A stretch of DNA of 25,080 nt from JBAWYM01 sp037143575 (GCA_037143575.1 JBAWYM010000026.1:1-25080), one strand, 5' to 3'. Shown: positions 1-8,615, counted from the stretch's first letter. Program-made: numbers and translations. The notes: a model not told the origin generated them from the sequence alone.

Positions 1-3
1 CTT

Positions 4-23
4 AGCCCCTTCTAGGGGCTTTT
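4..23 (+). terminator. Rho-independent terminator of a gene left of the window
   Basis: The arms AGCCCCT (4-10) and AGGGGCT (14-20) form a 7-bp GC-rich stem with a 3-nt loop, followed by TTTT. The U-tract lies on the + strand, so it would stop a rightward gene ending before position 1. Without a U-tract on the other side it is a poor terminator for the leftward gene that ends at 70. Confidence 0.6.
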
Positions 24-29
24 CCCATG

Positions 30-48
30 CTACCGGCTCTGCCGGTAG
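30..48. repeat. Short perfect hairpin between convergent transcripts
   Basis: CTACCGGC and GCCGGTAG are perfect 8-bp arms around a TCT loop. No U-tract follows on either strand. It lies in the short gap left of the 694-aa Cys-rich gene and could protect or end that gene's mRNA. Confidence 0.5.
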
Positions 49-69
49 TACTGACCCTTTCTGGCTTCT

Positions 70-2154
70 CTAACCCCTGCCCCGCGAAGCTCGAAGAGCG
101 AAGTGGGGTCTTTCCTTACCTCTCAAACCTCGTCGTCTCATCCACGCGAAACTCGCAGCTCCGCCCATGGCGAGGAGGCTGAGAGCCGAAGGACCGGAGC
201 TATTGAGAGGAAAGCGAAAGTTACTCTGCGTCAAGGATGATGCAGCGGGCTTCAGTAATGTTGCGCTAAGGCCTGTGATGGGATTGGTACTGTTGGGAGG
301 AAGGATCTTTGCCACCGTCGTCGCCTGAGCAGTGGAGCGTGGAATAATCTGAGGTTGCTGCAGACTGCTCATTGTCCGTGGGAAAATGAATGTACGCGCA
401 GTCGACTTTGGGGTTATCTGACAGAAAGAGCTGCATCCATCACCATCGAGGAGATTACCGTCGTCGCACTGTTCGCCAAGCTGCAGTTTGCCATCTCCGC
501 AGAAGGCGCTCCTGCAATTCAATCTGCAGATGGTGCCAAGTTTGCCATTGTCCGGGCCAAGGTCACATTGTTCACCGCTGTCTCGGATCCCATCGCCGCA
601 ACGAGGGAAGCGGCAGTTGCTTCTGCAGAAGTCAGGCTGGTTGAGATTGGCCTTGTGGGCATCACACTCTTCTCCGGGATCGATGATACCGTCACCGCAC
701 TTGTTGATGAGCGACAGGGAAAGATCCACTGTGCAAGTGATCGAACAGCGCGAATTCTGTGTCCCATTGCGTGTTCCATCGTCGCATTCTTCCATGGAAT
801 CCTGAATACCGTCGCCGCAATGGGGAAGAACACACGATTCTCTGCAGTGATCCGGAGAATTGGCATTGAGCGTTGCATCATCGCATTGTTCCCCAAGATC
901 GATGATACCATCCCCGCAGCGAGGAACGCGTTCGATGGTGCATTGGCTGGTGCATCCGGATTCCGGTATACCGTTCTGGAGACCGGCATCGCACTCTTCA
1001 CCGGTGTCAATGATATTGTCGCCGCAGCGCGGGCGCAGGCAATTCATCCGGCAATCTGCATTGGGTTGCGTATCGGAATTGTCGAGACCGGCATCACACT
1101 GTTCGGCGTCATCGACTGTTCCATCGCCACAGTGCGCTGACATACAATTGGTTCGGCAGGCATTGGTGATAGTATCCGAATTCCGCGATCCGCCATCGCA
1201 TTGTTCCCCTGGATCCGTCACGCCGTCCCCACATTCCGGCTTCGTACAATTTGTCCGGCAGGCACCACTGCGCGTGTCGGAATTGAGCGGGCCGGTATCG
1301 CACGCTTCTCCCTCCTCGATCACGCTATTTCCACAGAAGTGCGCATTCTGGCAGACATTGCAGGAAATTTGTCTACCGCAGACACTGGGCCACTTGTACT
1401 TGCGATGGATGGCGCTGTCGTAGGGCGCTTCGAAGAGTGGTTTGGCATCGCTCGCTCTCATTTTCTGAAGGGTATTCAAGTAGGTGACGAATTTGCTGTA
1501 CTCCTCTGGAGTCGCTTCGTTGCTGTAGGTGAAAAGTTCATCAAGGCAACAGTAGACTAATCTCTCTCCGGTGAGCGGATCGGGAGTGACGGATGCGCAG
1601 TACCCCTGCGGGACTTCGATGACTCCTTGAGTCGCCCCTCCATTGGCTACAACGATCATCTGAGATGAGGAGATCGCAGATACCGTACCACTGGAGGATG
1701 GGAGCTGAGGAGGAGTGACAGAGGGAGGAGAGGAGGGAAGAGGAATGACGGTCGGCGATAAGGAAGCGGTTGCCGCAGAGCGTGAGGCTCCTGCAGAGGA
1801 TGATTGTGTTTTGGGAGGGCACGGACAGGCTATGTTTGGAAAGCCCTTCGGGCCTGATGCTTCACAGGTACCAACCATGCCATCACCGCTGCCATCGGCT
1901 ACACAGACTTCCTGCGGGAGACACAGTGAACAGATGGTCTTATTGCAAGCCATACAGGGATCTAGAGCTATCATTGCAGCTGAAGAAGCAATGCTTATAG
2001 AAGCTGCAGTGCTCATCGCAGAAGAAGATCCGCCTGTCACCTGCGCAGCCTGATGGATGCTCTGCGACATTCGCAGCGAGAAAAATGTAAAAAAACCGAT
2101 GGTCAGGCCGAAGACAATGGGCAGCCGAAGGTTTCGGAAGGACGGAGAGGTCAC
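70..2154 (-). CDS. Secreted Cys-rich surface protein with DUF4215-type disulfide repeats (694 aa)
   Basis: Start is GTG at 2154; the next in-frame Met (29) falls behind the hydrophobic segment 11-27, so GTG is needed to keep the signal/anchor. In order: N-terminal membrane segment; Cys module C67-C112 ending in a CPC motif; Ser/Pro-rich linker (about 117-165); six-Cys domain C186-C268 (YCC at 201-203, then C-x5-C-x2-C); nine repeats of the type CGDGxxDxGEQCD between about 274 and 578; Thr/Ser/Pro linker; C-terminal hydrophobic stretch about 657-670 followed by WMRRRGLRG. The repeats match the DUF4215 / Myxococcus disulfide-repeat family, found in extracellular proteins, so disulfide-bonded and outside the cell is expected. 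The Cys module, six-Cys domain and tail recur in the 2009-aa protein just upstream, so the two are paralogues. The last 16 residues after the tail appear to come from a palindrome at 80-108. Ligand and function are unknown. Confidence 0.88.
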   Translation of the reverse strand: MTSPSFRNLRLPIVFGLTIGFFTFFSLRMSQSIHQAAQVTGGSSSAMSTAASISIASSAAMIALDPCMACNKTICSLCLPQEVCVADGSGDGMVGTCEASGPKGFPNIACPCPPKTQSSSAGASRSAATASLSPTVIPLPSSPPSVTPPQLPSSSGTVSAISSSQMIVVANGGATQGVIEVPQGYCASVTPDPLTGERLVYCCLDELFTYSNEATPEEYSKFVTYLNTLQKMRASDAKPLFEAPYDSAIHRKYKWPSVCGRQISCNVCQNAHFCGNSVIEEGEACDTGPLNSDTRSGACRTNCTKPECGDGVTDPGEQCDGGSRNSDTITNACRTNCMSAHCGDGTVDDAEQCDAGLDNSDTQPNADCRMNCLRPRCGDNIIDTGEECDAGLQNGIPESGCTSQCTIERVPRCGDGIIDLGEQCDDATLNANSPDHCRESCVLPHCGDGIQDSMEECDDGTRNGTQNSRCSITCTVDLSLSLINKCGDGIIDPGEECDAHKANLNQPDFCRSNCRFPRCGDGIRDSGEQCDLGPDNGKLGTICRLNCRSAFCGDGKLQLGEQCDDGNLLDGDGCSSFCQITPKSTARTFIFPRTMSSLQQPQIIPRSTAQATTVAKILPPNSTNPITGLSATLLKPAASSLTQSNFRFPLNSSGPSALSLLAMGGAASFAWMRRRGLRGKERPHFALRASRGRG
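80..108. repeat. Palindromic element overlapping the 3' end of the 694-aa gene
   Basis: The outer arms CCCC (80-83) and GGGG (105-108) enclose the inner arms GCTC and GAGC with symmetric internal loops. It is read through by the Cys-rich gene and encodes most of the 16-residue C-terminal extension that the paralogue lacks. Confidence 0.4.
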
Positions 2155-2161
2155 TTGTCGA

Positions 2162-2170
2162 AGTATAGCA
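2162..2170 (-). promoter_or_regulatory. Extended -10 element (TGCTATACT) for a leaderless 694-aa gene
   Basis: On the minus strand TGCTATACT ends 7 nt before the GTG start, so transcription would begin at or next to the start codon. There is no Shine-Dalgarno sequence. A second candidate -10, TATAAT, lies upstream (2186-2191 on the + strand), so two start sites are possible. Confidence 0.5.
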
Positions 2171-2223
2171 GAAGAAGTTGGTGAGATTATAGAAGCGAGT
2201 ACGTTTCCGCTATTGACGGGTTG

Positions 2224-2318
2224 GTAGTGGGCCTGCTCTGAGAGGGGTTGAAGAGTAGAGAGTAGTGAGAAGATTTCAGCATACAGTGAACCTTTCTACT
2301 CACTACAAATACCCACTA
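2224..2318. repeat. Dispersed intergenic repeat with nested inverted arms, copy 1
   Basis: It fills much of the 196-bp gap between the two Cys-rich genes. The outer arms TAGTGGG/CCCACTA and inner arms GTAGTGAG/CTCACTAC can fold into a long imperfect hairpin. The 18-mer at 2290-2307 recurs exactly, inverted, at 24905-24922, with weaker similarity around it. Confidence 0.6.
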
Positions 2319-2350
2319 GCCCGAAGATAGGATAATACGTAGAAACCCTA

Positions 2351-5300
2351 TTACCTTTTCAAGCCTTTCCGCCTCATCCAAGCAAACCCGAAAGCCGCTC
2401 CTGCAGCCATCACAGAGGCGGTGACGGGGCCGGTGGAACCGGCTGGCGCATGGGAGGTTGCGATGGGGGTAAGCGTTGCGAGGGTAGAGCCACCCTGTTG
2501 ACCGGGGGTTCCGGGAAGGCTCGGGCGTACTGACGGCAGTGGGTTCGTTCCAGGTTGTACACCTGGGCGAGGAGAGGAAGACGATGGAGAGATCGCAGCT
2601 CCGGATTCGCGGAAGCAGAAGCGATCACAGCCATCACCATTCACCAGATTGCCATCATCGCACTCTTCTCCACGATCGAGAATGCGGTCGCCGCAGCGGG
2701 TGATGGTGCAATGGACGCGGCAGGTGGCATTGGGAGCATCCGAGTTCCTGAGGCCTTCGTCACACTCTTCCCCAGGATCCAGGATGCCGTTTCCGCAGAA
2801 TTGGAGAACGAAATGACACTGGGTGTCGCAGGTGTAGAAGGGAGAATCGAGCGGGAGCGTGGGCTCACACTGCTCACCCAGCGCATGCTGCACGATGCCG
2901 TCTCCACAGGCTCCTCTTTCGAGGAAGCAATTGGCGGAGCAGCCGTCCAGATCGCGGCGATTCGCATCATCGCATTCTTCTCCGGCATCGAGCCTGCCGT
3001 TGCCGCAGAAGGCATTGCCCGTCGTCATCGTCGTCTCCCTCTTGCAGGAGTCGGAGCAGCCGTCTCCACTGATGGCGTTACCATCGTCGCACTGTTCTCC
3101 CACATTGAGGACAGCATTGCCGCAGAAGGCGGGATTTCCCGTTGTCGAGGGAAGACTGGGGGTTGTGGTAGTTGTGGAAATGGAGGTCGTTGTCGTAGAG
3201 GGACCGGTCGGGAAAGAGTAGGAATAGCCGTAGGAGGTCGTCGTGCCGGACGTGATAAGTGTGCAGGAGCCGCTGCAGGAGTATCCGGCCTTTCCATTGT
3301 TCGATCCGATGTCGCACTGTTCGGGGGCTTCGATGATGCCGTTGCCGCAGAGTGCTTTGGCCACTTCCTTTGTGCACACAGATGAGCACCCATCATTATT
3401 CACGCGATTGCCATCGTCACACTGCTCGCTACCATCGATGACGCGATTGCCACAGAGCGGAATCGTGAGATTGAGCTTGCAGGTGGGGAGGCAGTGCGCG
3501 CCGGGGACCCACGAATTCTGGGAGCCGTCGTCGCACTCTTCTCCGGTATTGATGACTCCGTTACCGCAAATGCCCGTTGCCGAGGAAGACGAGCTGCTGG
3601 ATCGTGATGAGCTGGAGCTGGTGCGCTTGCACAGTGCCGAGCAGGTGAGGTCCTTGGCGGTGTTGTAAGCACACTCATACTGGTCCACGCAATCGGCATT
3701 CTGCGAACACGGAGCGCCATCACTGCAAATACCCAGAGTGCAGCTCCCCTTCGGGACGAAGCAGTCGCTGTCCTGGTAACAGATCTTTCCATTGAGTGTG
3801 CCCAGACAAGCGCCTCCGTTGTCACACTGCTCCCCGAGGTCGATTCTCCCGTTACCGCAGACTTTGGTGCGCGATGCCGTGGAGCTGCGTGAGGAAATGG
3901 CAGAGGACCTCAAAGATATCGATGATGAGATTTTCGAGGAACTTTGCGATGAGATTCTGGAGCTGGAAAATGCGCTCTTGAGAGAAGAGGGAACGGAGGC
4001 AACGGATCCTTTGGAAATGAGCGAAGCCCCCTTGGAGGAAGTGCTCTGTATGGAAGCAGTGGAACCTCCCGACCGTGATGAGCTGACGCCCGTGATTTTG
4101 CATTGCGCAGAGCACGTGAGGTCCTTTCCGACGTTGTACAGACAGTCGTACTGATCGATACAATCCACATCTTGGTTGCAGGGAACGCCATCCGAGCAGG
4201 TACCAGCGGAGCACTTTCCGCGGGCAACGAAGCAGTCACTATCTTTGTAGCAAATGCGCATCTTGCCGTCATTGCCTATCGCTTCGCCGGTGCAAATGCC
4301 CCCATTATCGCAGCTCTCCCCCAGATCGATCCGGCCATTTCCGCATACAGCGACGCGCGGGATGGAAGAAGTGCTTGAGGAGGATCCACCGCATGGGCAG
4401 GTGATGAAGCCAGTCTTGCTACCGCTCGCGCAGTCGAATCCTGCAGCCTGGCCGCCGCCATTGAGCAGCTGCGCCGTGGCGGTACTCACCGGGAGCTTGC
4501 TCATATCCGGAATGATGCATTGCTGGTTTTTCGATGTGCAGAGGAAGCAGGATCTCGCAGAGCAGAGGATGGAACATGCGGGATGAACGCTGCTCGCAGA
4601 CGCTCTAGAGGAAAGTGATGATCGTGAGGAGCTGCTGGCACGCTTGCAGGACGCATTGCAGGAAGGATCCTTGAGGAGATTATATCCACAGGGATAGGTG
4701 TCTGCGCAATCAATGCCCGACATGCACGGCGTTACGCCATCGTCACAAATGCCGCGAATGGGGTGGGACTCCATATCCATTTTGCAGAAATGAGCAGCGG
4801 ATATGGACTTGCATTGATTATCCGAAGTGCAGACGGTACCTTGCCTTGCTCCGCTCGTACAAGCCAATCCATTGTCACAATCCTCGCCGGAATCCACCTT
4901 CCCGTTTCCACATTTGGGGACAGAGGCACTCGATGAATGTGATGCACTAGAAGCGACACAGCTGTAGGCGCAGTTCTTCTGGGGGCCCGGAGTCGTGAGC
5001 GGACAGGGACCACTGGGGCAGTTGACCGGGCATGTGTACGGCGCGGGGATCGTTTCCTTGCAGGGCGGATAGCATTGTCCGTCGATCATGCCATTGGGCG
5101 AAGGGCAGGAATCGCCCGAAGGGTTGGAGGGGTTGGCAGTGGTGTCCTTAGGAGGGTTCGGAACATTTTGATTCCCTCCGTTTCCCGGGTTACCGCCACC
5201 ACCGCCGGGGGGCATGCCGCCTCCGCCTGGAGGGGGAGCTTGGTTCTTTCCGTTGTTGTCTTTTTTGTCTTTGGGCATGACGCCGCGTTTCCCCTTAAAA

Positions 5301-8300
5301 TTCTTGCAATCAAATGTGCACGCATCTTTTTCATTGATGAGCTTGAGCCAGTCCTTATGGAGAACTTCTCCCGCTTTGTAGGCGGCAATAATGTTCGCTG
5401 GAATATTGGGGCCGTTTTTTCCGCAAGTCATGGCCCGATCATCACATCCTCCTGGCTCAACATCAGCCTTATCATTCTTATACCATCCATGGTCACACTC
5501 TTCTTCAGGCTGGTCTACTTCATTGGCGTCCAAGCCTTTCTTATCTAATATTCCGTCTCCACAGTACACAGGCTTCGTGACTTTCTCACATTTTTCATTG
5601 CATGCGTCAGCATCGATGATTGCCTGCTTCCATAATTTCTTCGTCGTAACGACATCGTAATTTTTAATCACGTTTGCGGGAATATTGACAGCGAGAGTCT
5701 TTGCCGCTGTTTTCCCACAAGCATTGGGGTCCTTGCAAACGGGATCTTTTGCAGGATCTAGCTCCGAGGATTTACCGTTGTCACATTTCTCCCCTTCATC
5801 CGGCTTGCCATTCCCACAGGGATTGGGGCAGGCAGCATCGCAGGCGATAATCGTTGGGAAGAGCCTTCCTTCGGTATTGTCATCCTTACCCGCAGTGGCG
5901 CCGAGATCTTGGCAAATTTCAAGAGAGACTTTATCCTCCTCACACGTCCCCTTCGCAGCAACCGCAGCAGCAGCGAGAAGCGAGATATTGGATAATGCAG
6001 TAGTTTTTGTTGTTATCTTGCAGCAGTAACCTGGCTCCGCCCCTCCCTTCGCCGCGACGTATTTCTTCGTGTCGTTTGATGAGGTGGAAGAGGAGGAACT
6101 TATTGGATTACTTTTCGATGAAGATGATTGAGGAGAGGCGCTCGCAGAGAAAGGTGAAAGGGGAGCGGAAGAAGATTCTTGACTCACGTTACATGCCTTG
6201 CATTCATCCAGATTCACCCAACGAGAATCACTCCACGTAAATTCTCCACTCGTGAAATCCACACAAGTTTGAGGGGTCTTCTCGATGCCGCAAGTCGGTT
6301 CTTTTGGATCCTTGCCATGTTGGACATTGGAACAGCAATACTGACTAGGTTGGGAAGAGGAGGAGGTGGCAGTGGCAGAAGATTGTGGAGTGGTTAAACA
6401 AGTCGCTCCAATCTTTGCTGAGTCTGGGCACACTGGATACCAGTTTGCTGCTGTAGCCAATCTCCCCCAGACAGTTTTGCAGCTTGCCTGATCATAATCA
6501 GTATAGACGGCATCATAACCAAGACCCTGTTTATAGCAGCAGCATCCTTGCCCTGATAAATTTCGAGTAGTAGAACAACTAGTGCAATCTTTCGCATCGG
6601 AGTACAAATGCGATTGGAATGTAGTATTTTCTCCCAAAATATCGCAACTCTTTTTTGTCTTCAAATTATCGATTGAGCAAGTGTAGTTTCCTCTTTTATA
6701 ATAGCAACAATACCCTTCACCTGTGCTGGCAGAAGAAGCGGAGGTTGAAGCAGCACTGGAGGACTGTGGTGGCGCACTGCTCTTGCTACTAGGATTGGGG
6801 ATGCAGCTATTTGGACCTGCACTGTAGCCACTTTGTTCTGTCTTATTATTACTCAAGGGTGTTTTCCATGTTGTTCCTAATGGACATTTGCAATAGCTAT
6901 TTTTACTACCACCTTCGGCTCCTGTGAAACGATCACTACAAGAAACACATTTATTTTTATTAACCCATGTGAATCCTATTTCGCACGCGCATTGAACTGT
7001 TCCATCAGAATTATCCTTTGTTTTGATTGCGTATATTCCATATTTTGCGCAGGGATTCTCGGATGAGGACTGGTTGCCGCTGCTGCTAAATTTTGAACAC
7101 TCTAGATATTTAACTTTTGAACATGGATTACCCCAAATCCCGTTATTACCACCGGGACAATCATCCATATTAATGATTTGCGACAGATTTGTTAAGGCGG
7201 TATCTTTACACGGAGTTGTCGCATTTCCACAACAAAAATCTTTCTCGCTCGCCGCGCTGCTAGCGACTCTGGATAAACATTGATTTTTTAGTTCAGAAAA
7301 TTTCTGGGATGAATCAATGGATTTCTCAGGAGTAAAAACACCTAGTGGTGATATGTCACAAAAGTTGGGATCACTGAAAGTATTTCGCGCGGGGGGATAG
7401 TTTCCAGGATACAATTTAAATGAAGTTTTAAATAACTCCTGATAACAGCAATATCCTAATTCTTCGGTTCCTACATCTTCACTACTTGCAGCGGCTGGAT
7501 GAGTTCCAGCTGAGGAGGCTTGATTTGGCTTTGGTCTGGCCATACATTCTGCTTTATAGCTCGCAATAAAAAGAGCGTTCTTTGGTGGCTTTTCGGGCGG
7601 GTAGTATATTCCTTCTAGTCCTGAGCCAACGATGGAAGTATCGCAAGTTGTTTTAGAAGTTGTCCTCCATTTCCAGATATTGTCCGTAGTGGAAAAAGAG
7701 CAGCAATATCCGAGGCATTCTTTGCAGCATTTTGGATCTCCTTTCGCTATCAGCTGAGCGGGCAATGGTGATGTTTCCCCTTCACAGATATCACACGTTT
7801 CGGCGCTGTAGTACCCCTCCGCACAATCGGATGAAGAAGTACTGAACGATTCCGAATTTTGGTCACCGCTATCGGTCGTGGTTGGCGAAGAGGATGGATA
7901 CGTGATTTTGGATTTAGGTACCATCGAGAGGATCAAATCGATATCTGTATTACATTGCTTACAGCTGATTTCTAAGCCGCATACGCGCTTGATCCATTTA
8001 TCTTTTTGATCAGGAGTGGCAGCGTTGCTCGTGGCAACACTCTGGTCAGCGAGAAAATTACTCATTTTTGTCTGTGCCTCCTTCATCTTTAAGAATTGAT
8101 CATTTCCCTGTGTAGCGAGTGCGGTGTAGTACTCTGCGATAGCAGACGTGAGCTCCTTCTGGCAGCAATAGACCAGATCAGTATCGGAGGCAACACAATG
8201 AGAAACCGTAACTGTGGAGTCACCAACGGCAATATCTACGTCCCTACCAACATTTTCATAGCTTGTCTCAGCCTTGTAGCTCGTGGGATTTCCCCGCAGA

Positions 8301-8380
8301 GAAAAATTATTGATGACGCCCACAGCCAGAATCGCGACCAAAACTGTACCGATGGCGACTCTCGCAATGAGCTTTCTCAT
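2351..8380 (-). CDS. Giant secreted Cys- and Ser-rich surface protein (2009 aa)
   Basis: ATG start, then RKLIAR and a hydrophobic segment (about 7-24), giving a signal anchor. Domains in order: six-Cys domain C62-C143, paralogous to the neighbour's; about seven YCC or CCC modules (near 222, 309, 383, 557, 611, 682, 784) separated by Ser/Ala linkers; two CGNG modules with a NIPAN insertion (about 853-1027); Pro/Gly-rich linker (about 1044-1073); three long Cys modules (starting about 1156, 1343, 1506) with Ser-rich spacers; a CPC module at 1269-1330; eight DUF4215-type repeats (about 1604-1926) interrupted by a Thr-rich stretch; Pro-rich spacer; tail about 1980-2009 with FAWMRRKGLKR. DUF4215-type repeats are known from extracellular bacterial and eukaryotic proteins; I do not recognise most other modules. 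The N-terminal coding half is clearly richer in AT than the C-terminal half. It probably forms a long disulfide-braced surface fibre; its target is unknown. Confidence 0.88.
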   Translation of the reverse strand: MRKLIARVAIGTVLVAILAVGVINNFSLRGNPTSYKAETSYENVGRDVDIAVGDSTVTVSHCVASDTDLVYCCQKELTSAIAEYYTALATQGNDQFLKMKEAQTKMSNFLADQSVATSNAATPDQKDKWIKRVCGLEISCKQCNTDIDLILSMVPKSKITYPSSSPTTTDSGDQNSESFSTSSSDCAEGYYSAETCDICEGETSPLPAQLIAKGDPKCCKECLGYCCSFSTTDNIWKWRTTSKTTCDTSIVGSGLEGIYYPPEKPPKNALFIASYKAECMARPKPNQASSAGTHPAAASSEDVGTEELGYCCYQELFKTSFKLYPGNYPPARNTFSDPNFCDISPLGVFTPEKSIDSSQKFSELKNQCLSRVASSAASEKDFCCGNATTPCKDTALTNLSQIINMDDCPGGNNGIWGNPCSKVKYLECSKFSSSGNQSSSENPCAKYGIYAIKTKDNSDGTVQCACEIGFTWVNKNKCVSCSDRFTGAEGGSKNSYCKCPLGTTWKTPLSNNKTEQSGYSAGPNSCIPNPSSKSSAPPQSSSAASTSASSASTGEGYCCYYKRGNYTCSIDNLKTKKSCDILGENTTFQSHLYSDAKDCTSCSTTRNLSGQGCCCYKQGLGYDAVYTDYDQASCKTVWGRLATAANWYPVCPDSAKIGATCLTTPQSSATATSSSSQPSQYCCSNVQHGKDPKEPTCGIEKTPQTCVDFTSGEFTWSDSRWVNLDECKACNVSQESSSAPLSPFSASASPQSSSSKSNPISSSSSTSSNDTKKYVAAKGGAEPGYCCKITTKTTALSNISLLAAAAVAAKGTCEEDKVSLEICQDLGATAGKDDNTEGRLFPTIIACDAACPNPCGNGKPDEGEKCDNGKSSELDPAKDPVCKDPNACGKTAAKTLAVNIPANVIKNYDVVTTKKLWKQAIIDADACNEKCEKVTKPVYCGDGILDKKGLDANEVDQPEEECDHGWYKNDKADVEPGGCDDRAMTCGKNGPNIPANIIAAYKAGEVLHKDWLKLINEKDACTFDCKNFKGKRGVMPKDKKDNNGKNQAPPPGGGGMPPGGGGGNPGNGGNQNVPNPPKDTTANPSNPSGDSCPSPNGMIDGQCYPPCKETIPAPYTCPVNCPSGPCPLTTPGPQKNCAYSCVASSASHSSSASVPKCGNGKVDSGEDCDNGLACTSGARQGTVCTSDNQCKSISAAHFCKMDMESHPIRGICDDGVTPCMSGIDCADTYPCGYNLLKDPSCNASCKRASSSSRSSLSSRASASSVHPACSILCSARSCFLCTSKNQQCIIPDMSKLPVSTATAQLLNGGGQAAGFDCASGSKTGFITCPCGGSSSSTSSIPRVAVCGNGRIDLGESCDNGGICTGEAIGNDGKMRICYKDSDCFVARGKCSAGTCSDGVPCNQDVDCIDQYDCLYNVGKDLTCSAQCKITGVSSSRSGGSTASIQSTSSKGASLISKGSVASVPSSLKSAFSSSRISSQSSSKISSSISLRSSAISSRSSTASRTKVCGNGRIDLGEQCDNGGACLGTLNGKICYQDSDCFVPKGSCTLGICSDGAPCSQNADCVDQYECAYNTAKDLTCSALCKRTSSSSSRSSSSSSSATGICGNGVINTGEECDDGSQNSWVPGAHCLPTCKLNLTIPLCGNRVIDGSEQCDDGNRVNNDGCSSVCTKEVAKALCGNGIIEAPEQCDIGSNNGKAGYSCSGSCTLITSGTTTSYGYSYSFPTGPSTTTTSISTTTTTPSLPSTTGNPAFCGNAVLNVGEQCDDGNAISGDGCSDSCKRETTMTTGNAFCGNGRLDAGEECDDANRRDLDGCSANCFLERGACGDGIVQHALGEQCEPTLPLDSPFYTCDTQCHFVLQFCGNGILDPGEECDEGLRNSDAPNATCRVHCTITRCGDRILDRGEECDDGNLVNGDGCDRFCFRESGAAISPSSSSPRPGVQPGTNPLPSVRPSLPGTPGQQGGSTLATLTPIATSHAPAGSTGPVTASVMAAGAAFGFAWMRRKGLKR

Positions 8381-8484
8381 AATTACGAAGAGAGTAGCAA
8401 TTGTTATCCTCTAGTGCAGAAGGGAAGGCTTGATTGATATTGAGGATTGTATTGTGGTGAGCGTGATTTTCACTCCAGGGAATC

Positions 8485-8571
8485 CGTATCAGGTATGCGG
8501 TATTACGTATCGCGTATTCATCAGCCGAAGGTATACGCAATTCCTTATACGTCATACGCAATACGTTCGTT
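8485..8571. repeat. GTAT/ATACG-rich intergenic repeat cluster
   Basis: Related short words (GTATCAGG, GGTATGCGG, TATTACGTATCGCGTAT, then GTATACGCAA, TTATACGTCATACGCAATACG in part) occur in both orientations and can pair across the segment. It occupies the gap between the giant Cys-rich gene and the DsbA-fold gene. It resembles the short palindromic filler of many small genomes; no gene is seen in it. Confidence 0.45.
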
Positions 8572-8602
8572 CTTAACAATTGCATGCTCAGACACGTTGC
8601 CA

Positions 8603-8608
8603 TAAGCT
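8603..8608 (+). promoter_or_regulatory. TAAGCT -10-like hexamer, decides the start of the DsbA-fold gene
   Basis: It lies 7 nt before the ATG at 8616, the same geometry as in six other genes here. It supports leaderless transcription and the 8616 start over the upstream ATG at 8580. Confidence 0.3.
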
Positions 8609-8615
8609 CTCCTTC

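Noticed and set aside
355..1140. Long + strand open frames opposite the Cys-rich genes (for example 355-1140 and 2555-3385)
   Set aside because: They are antisense shadows of the repetitive minus-strand genes: no signal, no known motif, and the minus frames carry clear DUF4215 repeats.
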